64,000 nt of DNA from Geothrix fuzhouensis (GCF_024609325.1 NZ_JANHMQ010000002.1:124001-188000); one strand, 5' to 3'. Shown: positions 1 through 8,373, counted from the first letter of the stretch. Program-made: numbers and translations. Notes: generated from the letters alone by a model not told the origin.

Positions 1-2274
1 TGGGTCTGCTACAACGTGGTGACCACCCCGGCGACGGGTCAGGCGGCCGTGCCCTACTTCACGGAGCCCGAGAACAACGGGACCCTGAAGGACAACCTGG
101 ACGGCACGTACACCTACACCTTCGCCCTGGACCTTACCAAGGCCAAGGGCTACGTGGACGGGGCCGTCTATGACGCCAACCACCTCAAGTCCGACCTCGA
201 CGATCTGACCTACGACCCGACCTTGACCCACCGTGTGATCGCGTCCGTGGGCGGAAACCAGCCTGGCACCACCACCCAGGTGCTCAGCTCGGCGAACCTC
301 TATTACGACTTCATCCCCTCCACCGGGAAGCCGGTCGCGGCCACGGATACGGAGCGGGTGATCGTGGACATCGCCTCCTGCAACACCTGCCACACGAAGC
401 TGGCGATGCACGCCAACTTCTTCCCGGCCATCAACGACACCCACCTGTGCGTGGTGTGCCACACCGATCAGCTGAAGTACGGCAGCGGCGATTCCCTGCC
501 CGCCTCCGGCAACGTCCTGCTGGCCAACGGCGTCTACGGCAGCACCCAGAAGCTGCAGGGCATGGCCCTGGCCAACTTCCCCAACATGGTCCACCACATC
601 CACACCGGTGAACTCCTCTACTACCAGGGCTACAACCAGTTCTGGGCCTATAACGAAGTCACCTATCCGCAGGACCTGCGGAACTGCACCAAGTGCCATG
701 CCCAGTCCACCGCCGCCCCCCAGGGTGACAACTGGACCAGCGTCCCCAGCCGCCTGGCCTGTGGCGGTTGCCACGACTCCATCGTCTGGGCCACCGGCGT
801 CAACCATGTGGGCGGCGCCCAGACCAGCGACCTGAACTGCGCCAGCTGCCACGGCGCTTCGCAGATGCAGGTGATCCACACTCCGCTCGTCGCACCAGAT
901 GTCGCCGGCTTCGTGCCCGGCAGCCACACCAACGGTTCGTACATCGCGGACTACAAGAACATCCTGCCCGCGGGCGCCCACCAGATCACCTATGACATCA
1001 AGAATGTCACGGTGAACAGCAGCAACCAGCCCGTCGTGACCTTCCGGTTCATGAAGGACGGCACCGCGGTGGCCTTCAACGCGGCTCCCGCCGCCGCGGA
1101 TGCCACGGTCGAGCTCATGCCGGGCTACATCGGCAGCCCCAACTTCTATGTGGCCTTCGGTGTGCCCCAGGATGGCATCGCCGCTCCGGCTGATTGGAAT
1201 GTCACGCTCAGCGGCTACATCAGGAATGTCTGGAACAAGACTGCCGCCACGAACCTTGGCACCACGGCAGCGCCGAACTATGTCCCTACCGGAACCATGA
1301 CTGGTCCGGATGCCGATGGGTATTACCAGCTGACCCTGACTTACGCGTCGATTCCGGCCAACGCCACGCAGATCACGGGCGGTATTGGGTATGTCTACAG
1401 CTACAACTCGCTGCCTCTGACGCAGATCGACCTGCCGGCCTACCCCTATGACCCGACCACCAAACTGGGCGGCCTGAGCGTGCCCGCGCCCAACGTGGCC
1501 AAGCTGGTCAGCGGCACTCTTCCGACGGGCTTCGCCGCCCAGACGGCCCGGCGCGCCATCGTCAGCAATCAGAAGTGCAACGACTGCCACGCCTATCTGG
1601 GCGTCTTCACTGAGAAGGTCTACCACGCCGGTGAACGCAATGATGCGCCGACCTGCACCTTCTGCCACAACGTCAACCGCGTCAACAGCGGCTGGGGCGT
1701 GAACATCAAGGATGCGGTCCATGCCATCCATGCCGCCGACAAGCGGGCGAACAAGTTCTCGTGGGAAGTCTCCGCGGGCGACAAGTACTGGGAAATCACC
1801 TATCCGGCGATCCTGAACAACTGCGAAGCCTGCCATGTGCCTGGCTCGTACGACTTCAGCAACAGCACCAACGCGGCCGCCCTTCCCAACCTTCTGTGGA
1901 CGACGGTGGCCACTGGCACGACCCCGACTAACGTCAATGCCATCGTGACCGGCACCGAGACCGTACCCGGCGTCTACTGGTCGCCCTTCGCGGCGGCCTA
2001 TGGTCCCGCTTATGCCTTCGGCAGCGGCTTCGCCTACAACGTCGGCACTCAGGCGATCACCAACGCGGCACCTACCACCCTGGTGAACAGCCCGATTACC
2101 GCGGCCTGCTCCAGTTGCCACGACTCGGCAGCGGCCATCGCCCACTTCCAGGGCAATGGCGGCGCGTTCTACGAGGCCCGCGCCACGGCACTCTTCAAGG
2201 TCGAGCAATGCCTGGTTTGTCACGGCTCTGGCCGGACTGCAGACGTCAAGGCTGTCCACATGACCTTCAAGTGA
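1..2274 (+). CDS. Decaheme c-type cytochrome, OmcA/MtrC-like (5' partial)
   Basis: The frame is open from the first base of the window, so the N-terminus (signal peptide or lipobox) lies upstream. Ten CxxCH heme c motifs are visible between 379 and 2223 (CNTCH, CVVCH, CTKCH, CGGCH, CASCH, CNDCH, CTFCH, CEACH, CSSCH, CLVCH). They form two groups of five separated by a beta-rich stretch, as in the OmcA/MtrC outer-membrane decaheme family that passes electrons to metal oxides or other extracellular acceptors. The downstream protein (2723-5317) has the same layout and shares the DGTY-Y-TF segment and the first heme context, so the two are tandem paralogs. A strong terminator follows the stop codon. 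The family call is secure; the physiological acceptor is unknown. Confidence 0.92.
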   Translation, partial: WVCYNVVTTPATGQAAVPYFTEPENNGTLKDNLDGTYTYTFALDLTKAKGYVDGAVYDANHLKSDLDDLTYDPTLTHRVIASVGGNQPGTTTQVLSSANLYYDFIPSTGKPVAATDTERVIVDIASCNTCHTKLAMHANFFPAINDTHLCVVCHTDQLKYGSGDSLPASGNVLLANGVYGSTQKLQGMALANFPNMVHHIHTGELLYYQGYNQFWAYNEVTYPQDLRNCTKCHAQSTAAPQGDNWTSVPSRLACGGCHDSIVWATGVNHVGGAQTSDLNCASCHGASQMQVIHTPLVAPDVAGFVPGSHTNGSYIADYKNILPAGAHQITYDIKNVTVNSSNQPVVTFRFMKDGTAVAFNAAPAAADATVELMPGYIGSPNFYVAFGVPQDGIAAPADWNVTLSGYIRNVWNKTAATNLGTTAAPNYVPTGTMTGPDADGYYQLTLTYASIPANATQITGGIGYVYSYNSLPLTQIDLPAYPYDPTTKLGGLSVPAPNVAKLVSGTLPTGFAAQTARRAIVSNQKCNDCHAYLGVFTEKVYHAGERNDAPTCTFCHNVNRVNSGWGVNIKDAVHAIHAADKRANKFSWEVSAGDKYWEITYPAILNNCEACHVPGSYDFSNSTNAAALPNLLWTTVATGTTPTNVNAIVTGTETVPGVYWSPFAAAYGPAYAFGSGFAYNVGTQAITNAAPTTLVNSPITAACSSCHDSAAAIAHFQGNGGAFYEARATALFKVEQCLVCHGSGRTADVKAVHMTFK

Positions 2275-2280
2275 ATTCCC

Positions 2281-2369
2281 CGTCAGGGCGCGGCTGTCCG
2301 TGCCCTGACGATCACTGAGCGTCATAACCGAGGACCCGGATGCCTTCCCGCGCCGGGTCCTTGTTTTGT
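2281..2369 (+). terminator. Hairpin plus rho-independent terminator after the first cytochrome
   Basis: A perfect 9-bp inverted repeat (2281-2289 with 2302-2310) starts a few bases after the stop codon. A second hairpin pairs AGGACCCGG (2331-2339) with CCGGGTCCT (2353-2361) and runs into a T-rich tail at 2361-2369. The second has the full form of an intrinsic terminator. It separates the two cytochromes into independent transcripts. Confidence 0.75.
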
Positions 2370-2501
2370 CATTCCCTCCTGGCCAGCCCAATGGATGGTT
2401 CGATCGGTGACCAGGGTTGAAGGTGGATTTTCACACGATCCAGGGGTGGGAAATGATTCGCAACATCAAATCAAATCATATTGTTTTTACAATTAATGAC
2501 C

Positions 2502-2600
2502 AGTAGGTGACAAACGTCACAAGGGTGGTTGACTCGTTAATTTACCGGAAGATCATCATTGACGAATCCCTGACGGAACTCTCCTCCCGGGAGGTGTGTG
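2502..2600 (+). promoter_or_regulatory. Control region of the second decaheme cytochrome, near copy of an rrf2 leader
   Basis: These 99 bases align without gaps to 6078-6176, the leader of the rrf2 gene at 6176. By my count about 51 of the first 60 positions are identical, with lower identity further on. The block holds a CRP/FNR-type palindrome GGTGACAAACGTCACA (2506-2521), a TTGACT hexamer and a GGAGG that corresponds to the rrf2 ribosome binding site. Here the GGAGG lies more than 120 bp before the actual start codon, so it looks like a relic. Nothing coding is supported in 2370-2722. The AT-rich stretch 2461-2500 may hold further promoter elements. Confidence 0.65.
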
Positions 2601-2722
2601 TGGTTTGTGTCACAGGTCGCCATCAGCAAAGCCGCCTGCGCAAACTCCGCAAGCCTTCCAGGCCAGCGGGAGAGTCTCCTACCCCCTACCTCACTGCTGG
2701 ACTCCCAAAAGGAGAATGAAGC

Positions 2723-5317
2723 ATGCAACACCGACCTTTGAAACACCTCTGCGGCGCCATCGCCGCGGCCGCCGTGCTGCTCACGCTGGTCGCCTGCGAC
2801 GGCAAGACAGGCCCCGCCGGCGCGAACGGGACCAACGGTACGAATGGTACCAACGGCACAAACGGGACCAACGGCACCAACGCTGTTCCCCTGGTCGACG
2901 TCACCAAGCTGACGCCAGAAGCGTGGGCCGCCCTCAAGCCTGTGGGCCAGATCACCAGCGTCACAGTCGGCTCCGCCCCGGTGGTGAATTTCAAGCTGAC
3001 CGATGCGGCCGGGACGCCCATCGTGGGCCTCGGCGCCGTCACGTCGAAGAGCACCGTCCCCGATCGGAGTGGCAACCTCGCCACACTGGCCGGCTATCCC
3101 AATCTGGCCTTCGCCATCGCGAAGCTGGTGCCCGAGGATGCCACCACCAAGGCCCCCAGCAAGTGGGTCAGCTACATCGTGACCTCCGTGCCGGTGATCA
3201 AGGCCTCCACTGGCGCAACGATCGCGGTCGGACCCACCACGCCCACCACCGACAACACCGGCACCCTGGTGGACAATGGTGATGGCACCTACAAGTACAC
3301 CTTCTACCGCGACATCACCAAGACCCAGGCGGTCCTGGACGCGGCGACCTACACCGCCCCCAGCGACAAGGCCGACCTGGGTGACGTGACCTACGCGCCC
3401 ACCCTCGTCCATCGCATCACCCTGCAGTTCTCGGGTAACGCCCCCGGCACTGGCAGCAACACGCCTGATGGTGTGACGCTCACCCCCGGCGTGGCACTGG
3501 AGAATCCCATCAACCTGATTTACGACTTCGTGCCTGCCACGGGCGCCCCACTGGCAGCCGGGGCGGACAACCGCGATGTCGTGGCCATCGGCAACTGCAA
3601 CCAATGCCACGACAAGCTCGCCTTCCACGGCGGTGGCCGGGTCGAGGTGCGCTACTGCGCGGTCTGCCATACCGATCAGCGCAAGTTCGGTTATGCCGAA
3701 GCGGCCACCACGGCCACGGGCTACAACGCAACCACCGGCCAGCGCAAGATCAATGGCGGCGCCGTGGGCGATCTGACCGCCCTGGCTCACCGGATCCACA
3801 TGGGTGCCGAACTGACCAAGGACGGCTACAACTATGCCAACGTCAAGTTCGAGAAGCTCGGCTACTCGATGCTGGATGGTGGTCAGCGCATGTGCTCCAA
3901 GTGCCACGATGGCGTGGCCCAGGCTCAGAACTGGAACCTCAAGCCCAGCCGTCTGGCCTGCGGCACCTGCCACGACCAGGTGGACTTCGCCACCGGCGCG
4001 AACCACATGCCGGGCACCAACGTGCCTCAGGCCAATGATGCGGCCTGCAGCATCTGCCACGCCCCGGATGACATCAAGACCTATCACATGACGCTCAACG
4101 TGACGCCCCACAACCCGACGATCGCTGCCGGCCTGGTGACCTTCACCTATGAGATCAAGTCCGCTGCCGTCTCCGGTACCACCGCGACGGTTGTGTTCCG
4201 GATCAAGGCGGATGGAACCGCGGTCACCTACCTGCCCGCTGCCGCCGCCATGGCGAACCCCCTCACGGGCTTCACCGGCGCCCCCAGCTTCCTGTTTGCT
4301 TATGCCCAGGACCAGGACGGCATCACGGCCCCGGCCGACTACAACAACCTCGGCCGTGCCAATGGCCAGCCTCTGACGGTCTCCATCGCCGCCCTGCTGG
4401 ACACCAACAAGGCCCTGACCTCCGGTACGATGTCGGCCACGGCGGATGCCGACGGCTACTACACCGCGACCGTCCTCAATGCCTTCCCCGCGACCGCCAC
4501 GCTGCGTTCCGTCGCGCTGCAGGGCTACTTCACCCAGGTCAGCCCCGCGGCTCCGCGCCATGCCATTTCAGTGGTCAAGGGCGTCACGGGTGACACCGCC
4601 CGCCGCACCGTCATCGATTCAGCCAAGTGCGCGAACTGTCACGAGTGGTTCGAGGGCCACGGTGGCAACCGCGTCTACGAAGTCCAGGTCTGCGTCACCT
4701 GCCACGTTCCTGGCTTGACCACGAGCGGCCGTGGGTTGCCGGATACGTACCTGAATGGGCTCGCAGCCACGAGTGCGACTCGTCTCACCCTCGAGGCTTG
4801 GGGTGTGGATACCACAGCAGTGAACGCTGCCTTGGCCATTCCCCAGACCACCAACAACTTCAAGGACATGATCCATGGCCTCCACGCAGGGAAGGACCGG
4901 ACCAACCCGATCCACATCGCGCGCAATTTCCGCAACGCCGCGACGCTTGTGGATGGCGGCAACATCGGCTTCCCCGGCATCCTGAGCAACTGCCAGAGCT
5001 GCCACACGCCCACGGGCTACAACCTGCCCACCACGGGCAAGCTGTTCGCGAGCCGCGAATTGGCTGACAACGGCGCGATCCTCACGCCCGCCGATGCCAC
5101 CACCTCCCTGAACACCGTCAGCGCGACCGACAAGATGATCACGCCGTTCACCGCTGCCTGCGTCACCTGCCATGACAGCACCATCGCCAAGGCCCACATG
5201 GTCTCGAACGGTGGTCAGATCCTGGTGAACCGCAGCGCTTTGAATATCGCGAATGAAGCTTGCGCCACCTGCCACGGCAAGGGTTCTCAGTTTGACCCTG
5301 TCACGCTCCACAAATAG
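2723..5317 (+). CDS. Decaheme c-type cytochrome lipoprotein, OmcA/MtrC-like
   Basis: The 864-residue protein has a basic N-terminus, a hydrophobic core and a lipobox LVAC with the lipidated Cys at residue 25, so it should be a surface or outer-membrane lipoprotein. A collagen-like run of six GTN triplets (residues about 36-53) follows the lipid anchor and probably acts as a flexible tether. Ten CxxCH motifs (CNQCH, CAVCH, CSKCH, CGTCH, CSICH, CANCH, CVTCH, CQSCH, CVTCH, CATCH) lie between 3596 and 5275 in a five-plus-five layout with an intervening beta domain. The ATG is preceded by AAAGGAGA about eight bases upstream. This family carries electrons across or outside the outer membrane, and no porin partner (MtrB/MtrE type) is visible here. 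Its leader, shared with an rrf2 gene, suggests co-regulation with that regulator. Confidence 0.93.
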   Translation: MQHRPLKHLCGAIAAAAVLLTLVACDGKTGPAGANGTNGTNGTNGTNGTNGTNAVPLVDVTKLTPEAWAALKPVGQITSVTVGSAPVVNFKLTDAAGTPIVGLGAVTSKSTVPDRSGNLATLAGYPNLAFAIAKLVPEDATTKAPSKWVSYIVTSVPVIKASTGATIAVGPTTPTTDNTGTLVDNGDGTYKYTFYRDITKTQAVLDAATYTAPSDKADLGDVTYAPTLVHRITLQFSGNAPGTGSNTPDGVTLTPGVALENPINLIYDFVPATGAPLAAGADNRDVVAIGNCNQCHDKLAFHGGGRVEVRYCAVCHTDQRKFGYAEAATTATGYNATTGQRKINGGAVGDLTALAHRIHMGAELTKDGYNYANVKFEKLGYSMLDGGQRMCSKCHDGVAQAQNWNLKPSRLACGTCHDQVDFATGANHMPGTNVPQANDAACSICHAPDDIKTYHMTLNVTPHNPTIAAGLVTFTYEIKSAAVSGTTATVVFRIKADGTAVTYLPAAAAMANPLTGFTGAPSFLFAYAQDQDGITAPADYNNLGRANGQPLTVSIAALLDTNKALTSGTMSATADADGYYTATVLNAFPATATLRSVALQGYFTQVSPAAPRHAISVVKGVTGDTARRTVIDSAKCANCHEWFEGHGGNRVYEVQVCVTCHVPGLTTSGRGLPDTYLNGLAATSATRLTLEAWGVDTTAVNAALAIPQTTNNFKDMIHGLHAGKDRTNPIHIARNFRNAATLVDGGNIGFPGILSNCQSCHTPTGYNLPTTGKLFASRELADNGAILTPADATTSLNTVSATDKMITPFTAACVTCHDSTIAKAHMVSNGGQILVNRSALNIANEACATCHGKGSQFDPVTLHK

Positions 5318-5367
5318 GTATAGGACCTGGGGAGGGCGGTGCATTCCGCCCTTCCCGCGATCAATCG

Positions 5368-5413
5368 CGACCCGGGTACGTGATCGTATCCGGGTCGTGT
5401 TTGTGTTTTTCTT
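5368..5413 (+). terminator. Rho-independent terminator
   Basis: CGACCCGG (5368-5375) pairs with CCGGGTCG (5390-5397) and is followed by a T-rich tail ending in TTTTT near 5410. It closes the transcript of the second cytochrome. Confidence 0.8.
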
Positions 5414-5449
5414 TCCCGGGGATTCAAGCCCCCATCACGGAGATCGCAC

Positions 5450-5788
5450 ATGACGAAACGCCTCATCAGGACCTTCCTGGGAGTCGCAATGCTCTTGCCG
5501 ATTGCCGGGCTTCCGATGGCGGCCCAAAGCAAACCGATCGCGAAGAGCCAGGCACCTGCCACCACCACCAGGGCGAAAGGGAAGCTGAAGCCCGTGGACA
5601 TCAACAGCGCCACCAGGAACGAACTGGGCTTCATGCTGGGCATTTCGGAGGAGCTGGCTGCCAAGATCGTGGCGGGGCGGCCCTACCGCTCGAAGGCCCA
5701 CCTCCTGACGCACCACATCGTCTCCGCTGAGGTCTACGCGAAGATCAAGGACAAGGTGGTGGCCAAGCAGTCCGCGCCGGTTCGTTAG
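5450..5788 (+). CDS. Secreted helix-hairpin-helix (ComEA-like) protein
   Basis: The 112-residue protein begins with a Sec signal peptide (basic start, then a hydrophobic stretch ending near MAAQS, residue about 26). A short linker leads to one ComEA-type helix-hairpin-helix unit around residues 48-90, recognisable from VDINSATRNEL and the following AAKIVAGRPY segment. Such domains bind DNA without sequence specificity. In ComEA they hold DNA in the periplasm during uptake, and similar small proteins also occur next to cytochrome genes with no proven role. No competence genes are visible nearby. The start ATG has only a weak GGAGAT-like ribosome binding site. Domain call is good; function is open. 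Confidence 0.8.
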   Translation: MTKRLIRTFLGVAMLLPIAGLPMAAQSKPIAKSQAPATTTRAKGKLKPVDINSATRNELGFMLGISEELAAKIVAGRPYRSKAHLLTHHIVSAEVYAKIKDKVVAKQSAPVR

Positions 5789-6081
5789 GGCGGGTTTCAA
5801 GCTGGCGCGGAGCCGGACCATGGGCCCGGCCCCTGCGTTTAGAGGCGCCACCCAGCCCAATCCCTCTTCCACTCGGCGTCCACCCCCGCCTGCAAGGGGG
5901 GAGGGTCCGCCAGCACTCTAGCCCTGCGGCTCAGGCACCCCGACGGGAGCCGGGGCCTTGGCCGGTCTGGGGAAGGCGGCTTTCGCGGTCAGGGGGGCCG
6001 GCGGGAAGCCTCGGACCCATGGCTGGGGAGGTCCCGATCCAGGGGTACTAATTGCAGTTCTTTTCCAACTGTGAGTCAGTT

Positions 6082-6097
6082 GGTGACGCAAGTCACA
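6082..6097 (+). promoter_or_regulatory. CRP/FNR-superfamily-type palindrome upstream of rrf2
   Basis: GGTGACGCAAGTCACA matches the GTGA-N6-TCAC core bound by CRP-like regulators. It sits 11 bp before a TTGACT hexamer and about 80 bp before the rrf2 start. The binding protein cannot be named from this window. Confidence 0.5.
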
Positions 6098-6175
6098 AGG
6101 GTGGTTGACTCATTAGATTACCGGATGATCCTCATTGGAGAGACTCCGAAAGAACCATTCTTCCAGGAGGTGCAT

Positions 6176-6622
6176 GTGCTGCCCTTGTCCCAGACCACCG
6201 GTTACGCGTTACGCGCCATGCGCTGCCTCCAGGAACCCGGAGGGCAGCCGGTCCTGGTGGAGTCCGTGGCGGACTATACCGGCATCCCGAGGTCCTACCT
6301 CTCCAAGCTGGTTCACAAGCTCGCCAAGAAGGGGCTGGTCCAGGCCCGCCGGGGCCACCACGGCGGGGTGGTTCTGGCCAAGCCAGCCACGGAGATCACG
6401 CTGGAGGATCTCTCGGAAGCCATCGACGGCGTGGCTTGGCGCAAGCGCTGTATGATGGGCTTAGCGGGTTGCACGGAAGATACGCCCTGCGTCCTCCACG
6501 AGTACTGGAAGAGCACCCTGGAGGAGATCCTCGTGCGCCTGCGCTCGGTCACCCTGGCCGACATGTCCCGGCACCATGATCCCGGGGTGGAGCGCTTCCG
6601 CGCCGACCACGGGCTTGCCTGA
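6176..6622 (+). CDS. Rrf2-family transcriptional regulator with Fe-S cluster ligands
   Basis: I start this 148-residue protein at GTG 6176, because AGGAGG (6165-6170) stands five bases upstream and the family begins with (M/V)LPLSQTTGYALRAM. A longer upstream reading would turn the regulatory region into coding sequence. The N-terminal winged helix includes YLSKLVHKLAKKGLV and the typical GHHGGVVLAKP wing. Near the C-terminus CMMGLAGC, CTEDTPC and CVLH give C-x6-C-x5-C-x2-H. This closely resembles the C-x5-C-x5-C-x2-H ligand set of IscR and the three-Cys set of NsrR, so an Fe-S cluster sensing iron-sulfur, oxygen or NO status is likely. Its leader is shared with the cytochrome at 2723, pointing to autoregulation plus control of that gene. 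Confidence 0.88.
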   Translation: MLPLSQTTGYALRAMRCLQEPGGQPVLVESVADYTGIPRSYLSKLVHKLAKKGLVQARRGHHGGVVLAKPATEITLEDLSEAIDGVAWRKRCMMGLAGCTEDTPCVLHEYWKSTLEEILVRLRSVTLADMSRHHDPGVERFRADHGLA

Positions 6623-6634
6623 GCACCGCCAGGG

Positions 6635-6677
6635 GGCACAAGCAAAGGGCGCCCGCTGGGCGCCCTTTGCTTGTGCC
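6635..6677. terminator. Bidirectional terminator between convergent rrf2 genes
   Basis: A perfect 20-bp inverted repeat (6635-6654 with 6658-6677) encloses a 3-nt loop. It lies midway between two convergent genes, and the AAAG/CTTT steps within the stem give short U runs on either strand. It is one of the strongest hairpins in the window. Confidence 0.75.
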
Positions 6678-6693
6678 GAGGCTGGATGGCCCG

Positions 6694-7239
6694 TCAGGCC
6701 TTCTTGGCGGCCGGTTTGGCGGCGACAGTCTTGCGGGCGGGGGCTTTCGCTCCGGTGGGCTTGGCAGCCTTCTTGGGTCGGGGCTTGAGCTTCCTTTCGG
6801 GAAGCGCATCCGCCAGGCGCCAGGTGCGGCTCTGCTGCTCGAAGGTGCGGATCTCTTCCAGGGAGATGTCCTTCAGGCAACGGTGGATGTGGTCGCGTTC
6901 GGACTTCCAGAAGGTGTGGGCGGGGCAGGCGCGCTCATCGGAGCAGTCCTTGAAACCCAGCAGGCATTGGTTGCGCCATTCGGCGCCATCCACCGCCTCG
7001 GCGATGAGGTCGAGGGTGATCTCCTTGGCGGCCAGGGCCAGCACCACGCCGCCCTTGTTGCCACGCTTGGCCATCACCAGGCCCACTTTCGCAAGCTTGT
7101 GGATCATCTTGGAGAGGTAGGGACGGGGGAAGCCGGTGCGCGCGGCCACGTCCACCACCAGCGTGGGCTTGCCACCGGGATCCTCGAGGCAGCTCATGGC
7201 CAGGACTGCGTAACCGGAGGATTGGGACAGTGGGAGCAT
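6694..7239 (-). CDS. Second Rrf2-family regulator with Lys/Ala/Pro-rich tail
   Basis: The 181-residue protein is a paralog of the regulator at 6176, with MLPLSQSSGYAVLAM at the start. The winged helix reads YLSKMIHKLAKVGLV followed by the RGNKGGVVLAL wing. The putative Fe-S ligands CLLGFKDC, CSDERAC and CPAH again give C-x6-C-x5-C-x2-H. Unlike its paralog it carries about 40 extra C-terminal residues rich in Lys, Ala and Pro (KPRPKKAAKPTGAKAPARK), a basic tail that could add nonspecific DNA contacts. I place the start at ATG 7239, the equivalent of the paralog start, with CAGGTG just upstream; an in-frame GTG at 7251 is the alternative. A perfect TGTGA-N6-TCACA site lies about 75 bp upstream. 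Confidence 0.87.
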   Translation of the reverse strand: MLPLSQSSGYAVLAMSCLEDPGGKPTLVVDVAARTGFPRPYLSKMIHKLAKVGLVMAKRGNKGGVVLALAAKEITLDLIAEAVDGAEWRNQCLLGFKDCSDERACPAHTFWKSERDHIHRCLKDISLEEIRTFEQQSRTWRLADALPERKLKPRPKKAAKPTGAKAPARKTVAAKPAAKKA

Positions 7240-7314
7240 GGTCACCTGCACAGGAATGGAAGATGATTCGATCCTGAATGATAGACGATGTTCAGGTCAA
7301 TCACATTCAAAGAG

Positions 7315-7330
7315 TGTGATTTCCTTCACA
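7315..7330 (-). promoter_or_regulatory. Consensus CRP-type site upstream of the second rrf2
   Basis: TGTGATTTCCTTCACA is a perfect TGTGA-N6-TCACA palindrome. Reading leftward it is followed by GTGATTGACC, giving a TTGACC -35-like hexamer. Similar boxes occur at 2506, 6082 and 14941. Confidence 0.55.
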
Positions 7331-7336
7331 ATGCGC

Positions 7337-7363
7337 GAGACCCCCGGATCGCCCGGGGGTCTC
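7337..7363 (-). terminator. Hairpin after the nifJ operon
   Basis: GAGACCCCCGG (7337-7347) pairs perfectly with CCGGGGGTCTC (7353-7363). It lies just beyond the stop of the leftward-read gene ending at 7381. There is no clear U tract, so it may act as a processing or stability hairpin rather than a classical terminator. Confidence 0.6.
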
Positions 7364-7380
7364 GGCGGAAGGCGGAGGTT

Positions 7381-8373
7381 CTAAGCCTTCCAGCCATTCA
7401 GAATGCGCATGTAGTTCGCGCGGGTGAAGGCCTGGGCGTTCGGGCACTTCTGCAAGCTCATGCTGCCCCGGGCCTGGGCCAGGGACTCGTACTCGTGCTC
7501 CTCCAGCCACTCGGCCAGGGTCGCCCGGGTCTGGGCCAGGCGCTCGGGCCCGTGGATCAGCAGGGCGGAGACCATCTGCACGGCGTCCGCGCCAGCCATG
7601 ACGGCCTTGAGGGCGCCGATGCCGTCATGGATGCCGCCGGTGGCCGCGAGGCTGCCCTTGACTTGGTTATGCAGCACCGCCAGCCAGCGCAGGCGAAGCA
7701 GCAGATCCTCAGGGCCTGAGAGTTGCAGGCTGGGTTCGGCGGTCAGCTCCTCCACGTTGATGTCGGGCTGGAAGAACCGGTTGAAGAGCACCAGGCCATC
7801 GGCGCCGGCCGCCTCCAGTTCCACGGCGAAGTGCGCCAGGGAGGAGAAGAAGGGCGAGAGTTTCACGGCGACGGGAATCGTCACCTGGGATTTCACCGCA
7901 CGCACGATGTCGAGGGTGCGCTTCTCGACTTCGGTGGAGGATTCCTTCGGATCCGTCGCCAGATAGTAGACGTTCAACTCCAGGGCGTCGGCCCCGGCCT
8001 CCTGCATGAGCTTGCCGTAGTGCAGCCAGCCCGCGGATGTGGTGCCGTTCAGGGAGGCGATGACCGGAACGGCCACGGCTTCTTTGATGCGGCGGAGCTG
8101 CTCGAGGTACTTCTCAGGGCCCAGGCGGAACTCGTCGGGCTTGGGGAAGAAGGAGATGGCTTCGGCACTGGAGTTCGAAGACAGCTCCATGTCCATGATG
8201 GTGCCCTGCTCTTCGCGGGTGATCTGCTCCTCGAAGAGCGAGTGCATGACGATGGCGGAAGTACCCGCATCTTCGAGGCGCTTGACCATACCCATGTCGT
8301 CGACCATGGGCGAAGCGCCCGCCATCAACGGATGGGCCAGCTTGAGGCCGAGGTAGGTGGTGGAGAGGTTCAT
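7381..8373 (-). CDS. Dihydroorotate dehydrogenase-like flavoprotein
   Basis: The 330-residue protein has a TIM-barrel flavoprotein pattern of the dihydroorotate dehydrogenase superfamily: MNLSTTYLGLKLAHPLMAGASP at the start, VIASLNGTTSAGW, ALELNVYYLATDP, VAVKLSPFF, and the phosphate-binding ATGGIHDGIGALKAVMAGADAVQ near the C-terminus. It begins only 11 bp after nifJ and is read in the same direction, so the two form one operon. Proteins annotated as DHOD-like commonly sit beside pyruvate:ferredoxin oxidoreductase genes, and their true substrate is not established. No other pyrimidine gene is near, so a biosynthetic pyrD role is doubtful. An electron-transfer role linked to PFOR is inference only. 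Confidence 0.85.
   Translation of the reverse strand: MNLSTTYLGLKLAHPLMAGASPMVDDMGMVKRLEDAGTSAIVMHSLFEEQITREEQGTIMDMELSSNSSAEAISFFPKPDEFRLGPEKYLEQLRRIKEAVAVPVIASLNGTTSAGWLHYGKLMQEAGADALELNVYYLATDPKESSTEVEKRTLDIVRAVKSQVTIPVAVKLSPFFSSLAHFAVELEAAGADGLVLFNRFFQPDINVEELTAEPSLQLSGPEDLLLRLRWLAVLHNQVKGSLAATGGIHDGIGALKAVMAGADAVQMVSALLIHGPERLAQTRATLAEWLEEHEYESLAQARGSMSLQKCPNAQAFTRANYMRILNGWKA

Noticed and set aside
2507-2719. A 70-codon frame across the cytochrome leader, similar to the first codons upstream of rrf2
   Set aside because: The similarity is explained by the duplicated regulatory DNA. Substitutions do not favour synonymous positions and the frame runs over the palindrome and the relic Shine-Dalgarno.
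2537-4561. A 674-codon open frame antisense to the second cytochrome
   Set aside because: It is a by-product of high GC content opposite a real gene. The opposite strand has ten heme motifs and a signal peptide, whereas this frame is Gly/Arg/His-rich without any domain.
6071-6175. A 35-residue N-terminal extension of the first Rrf2 protein
   Set aside because: Its codons are the control region. GTG 6176 has AGGAGG at the right distance and matches the start of the paralog.
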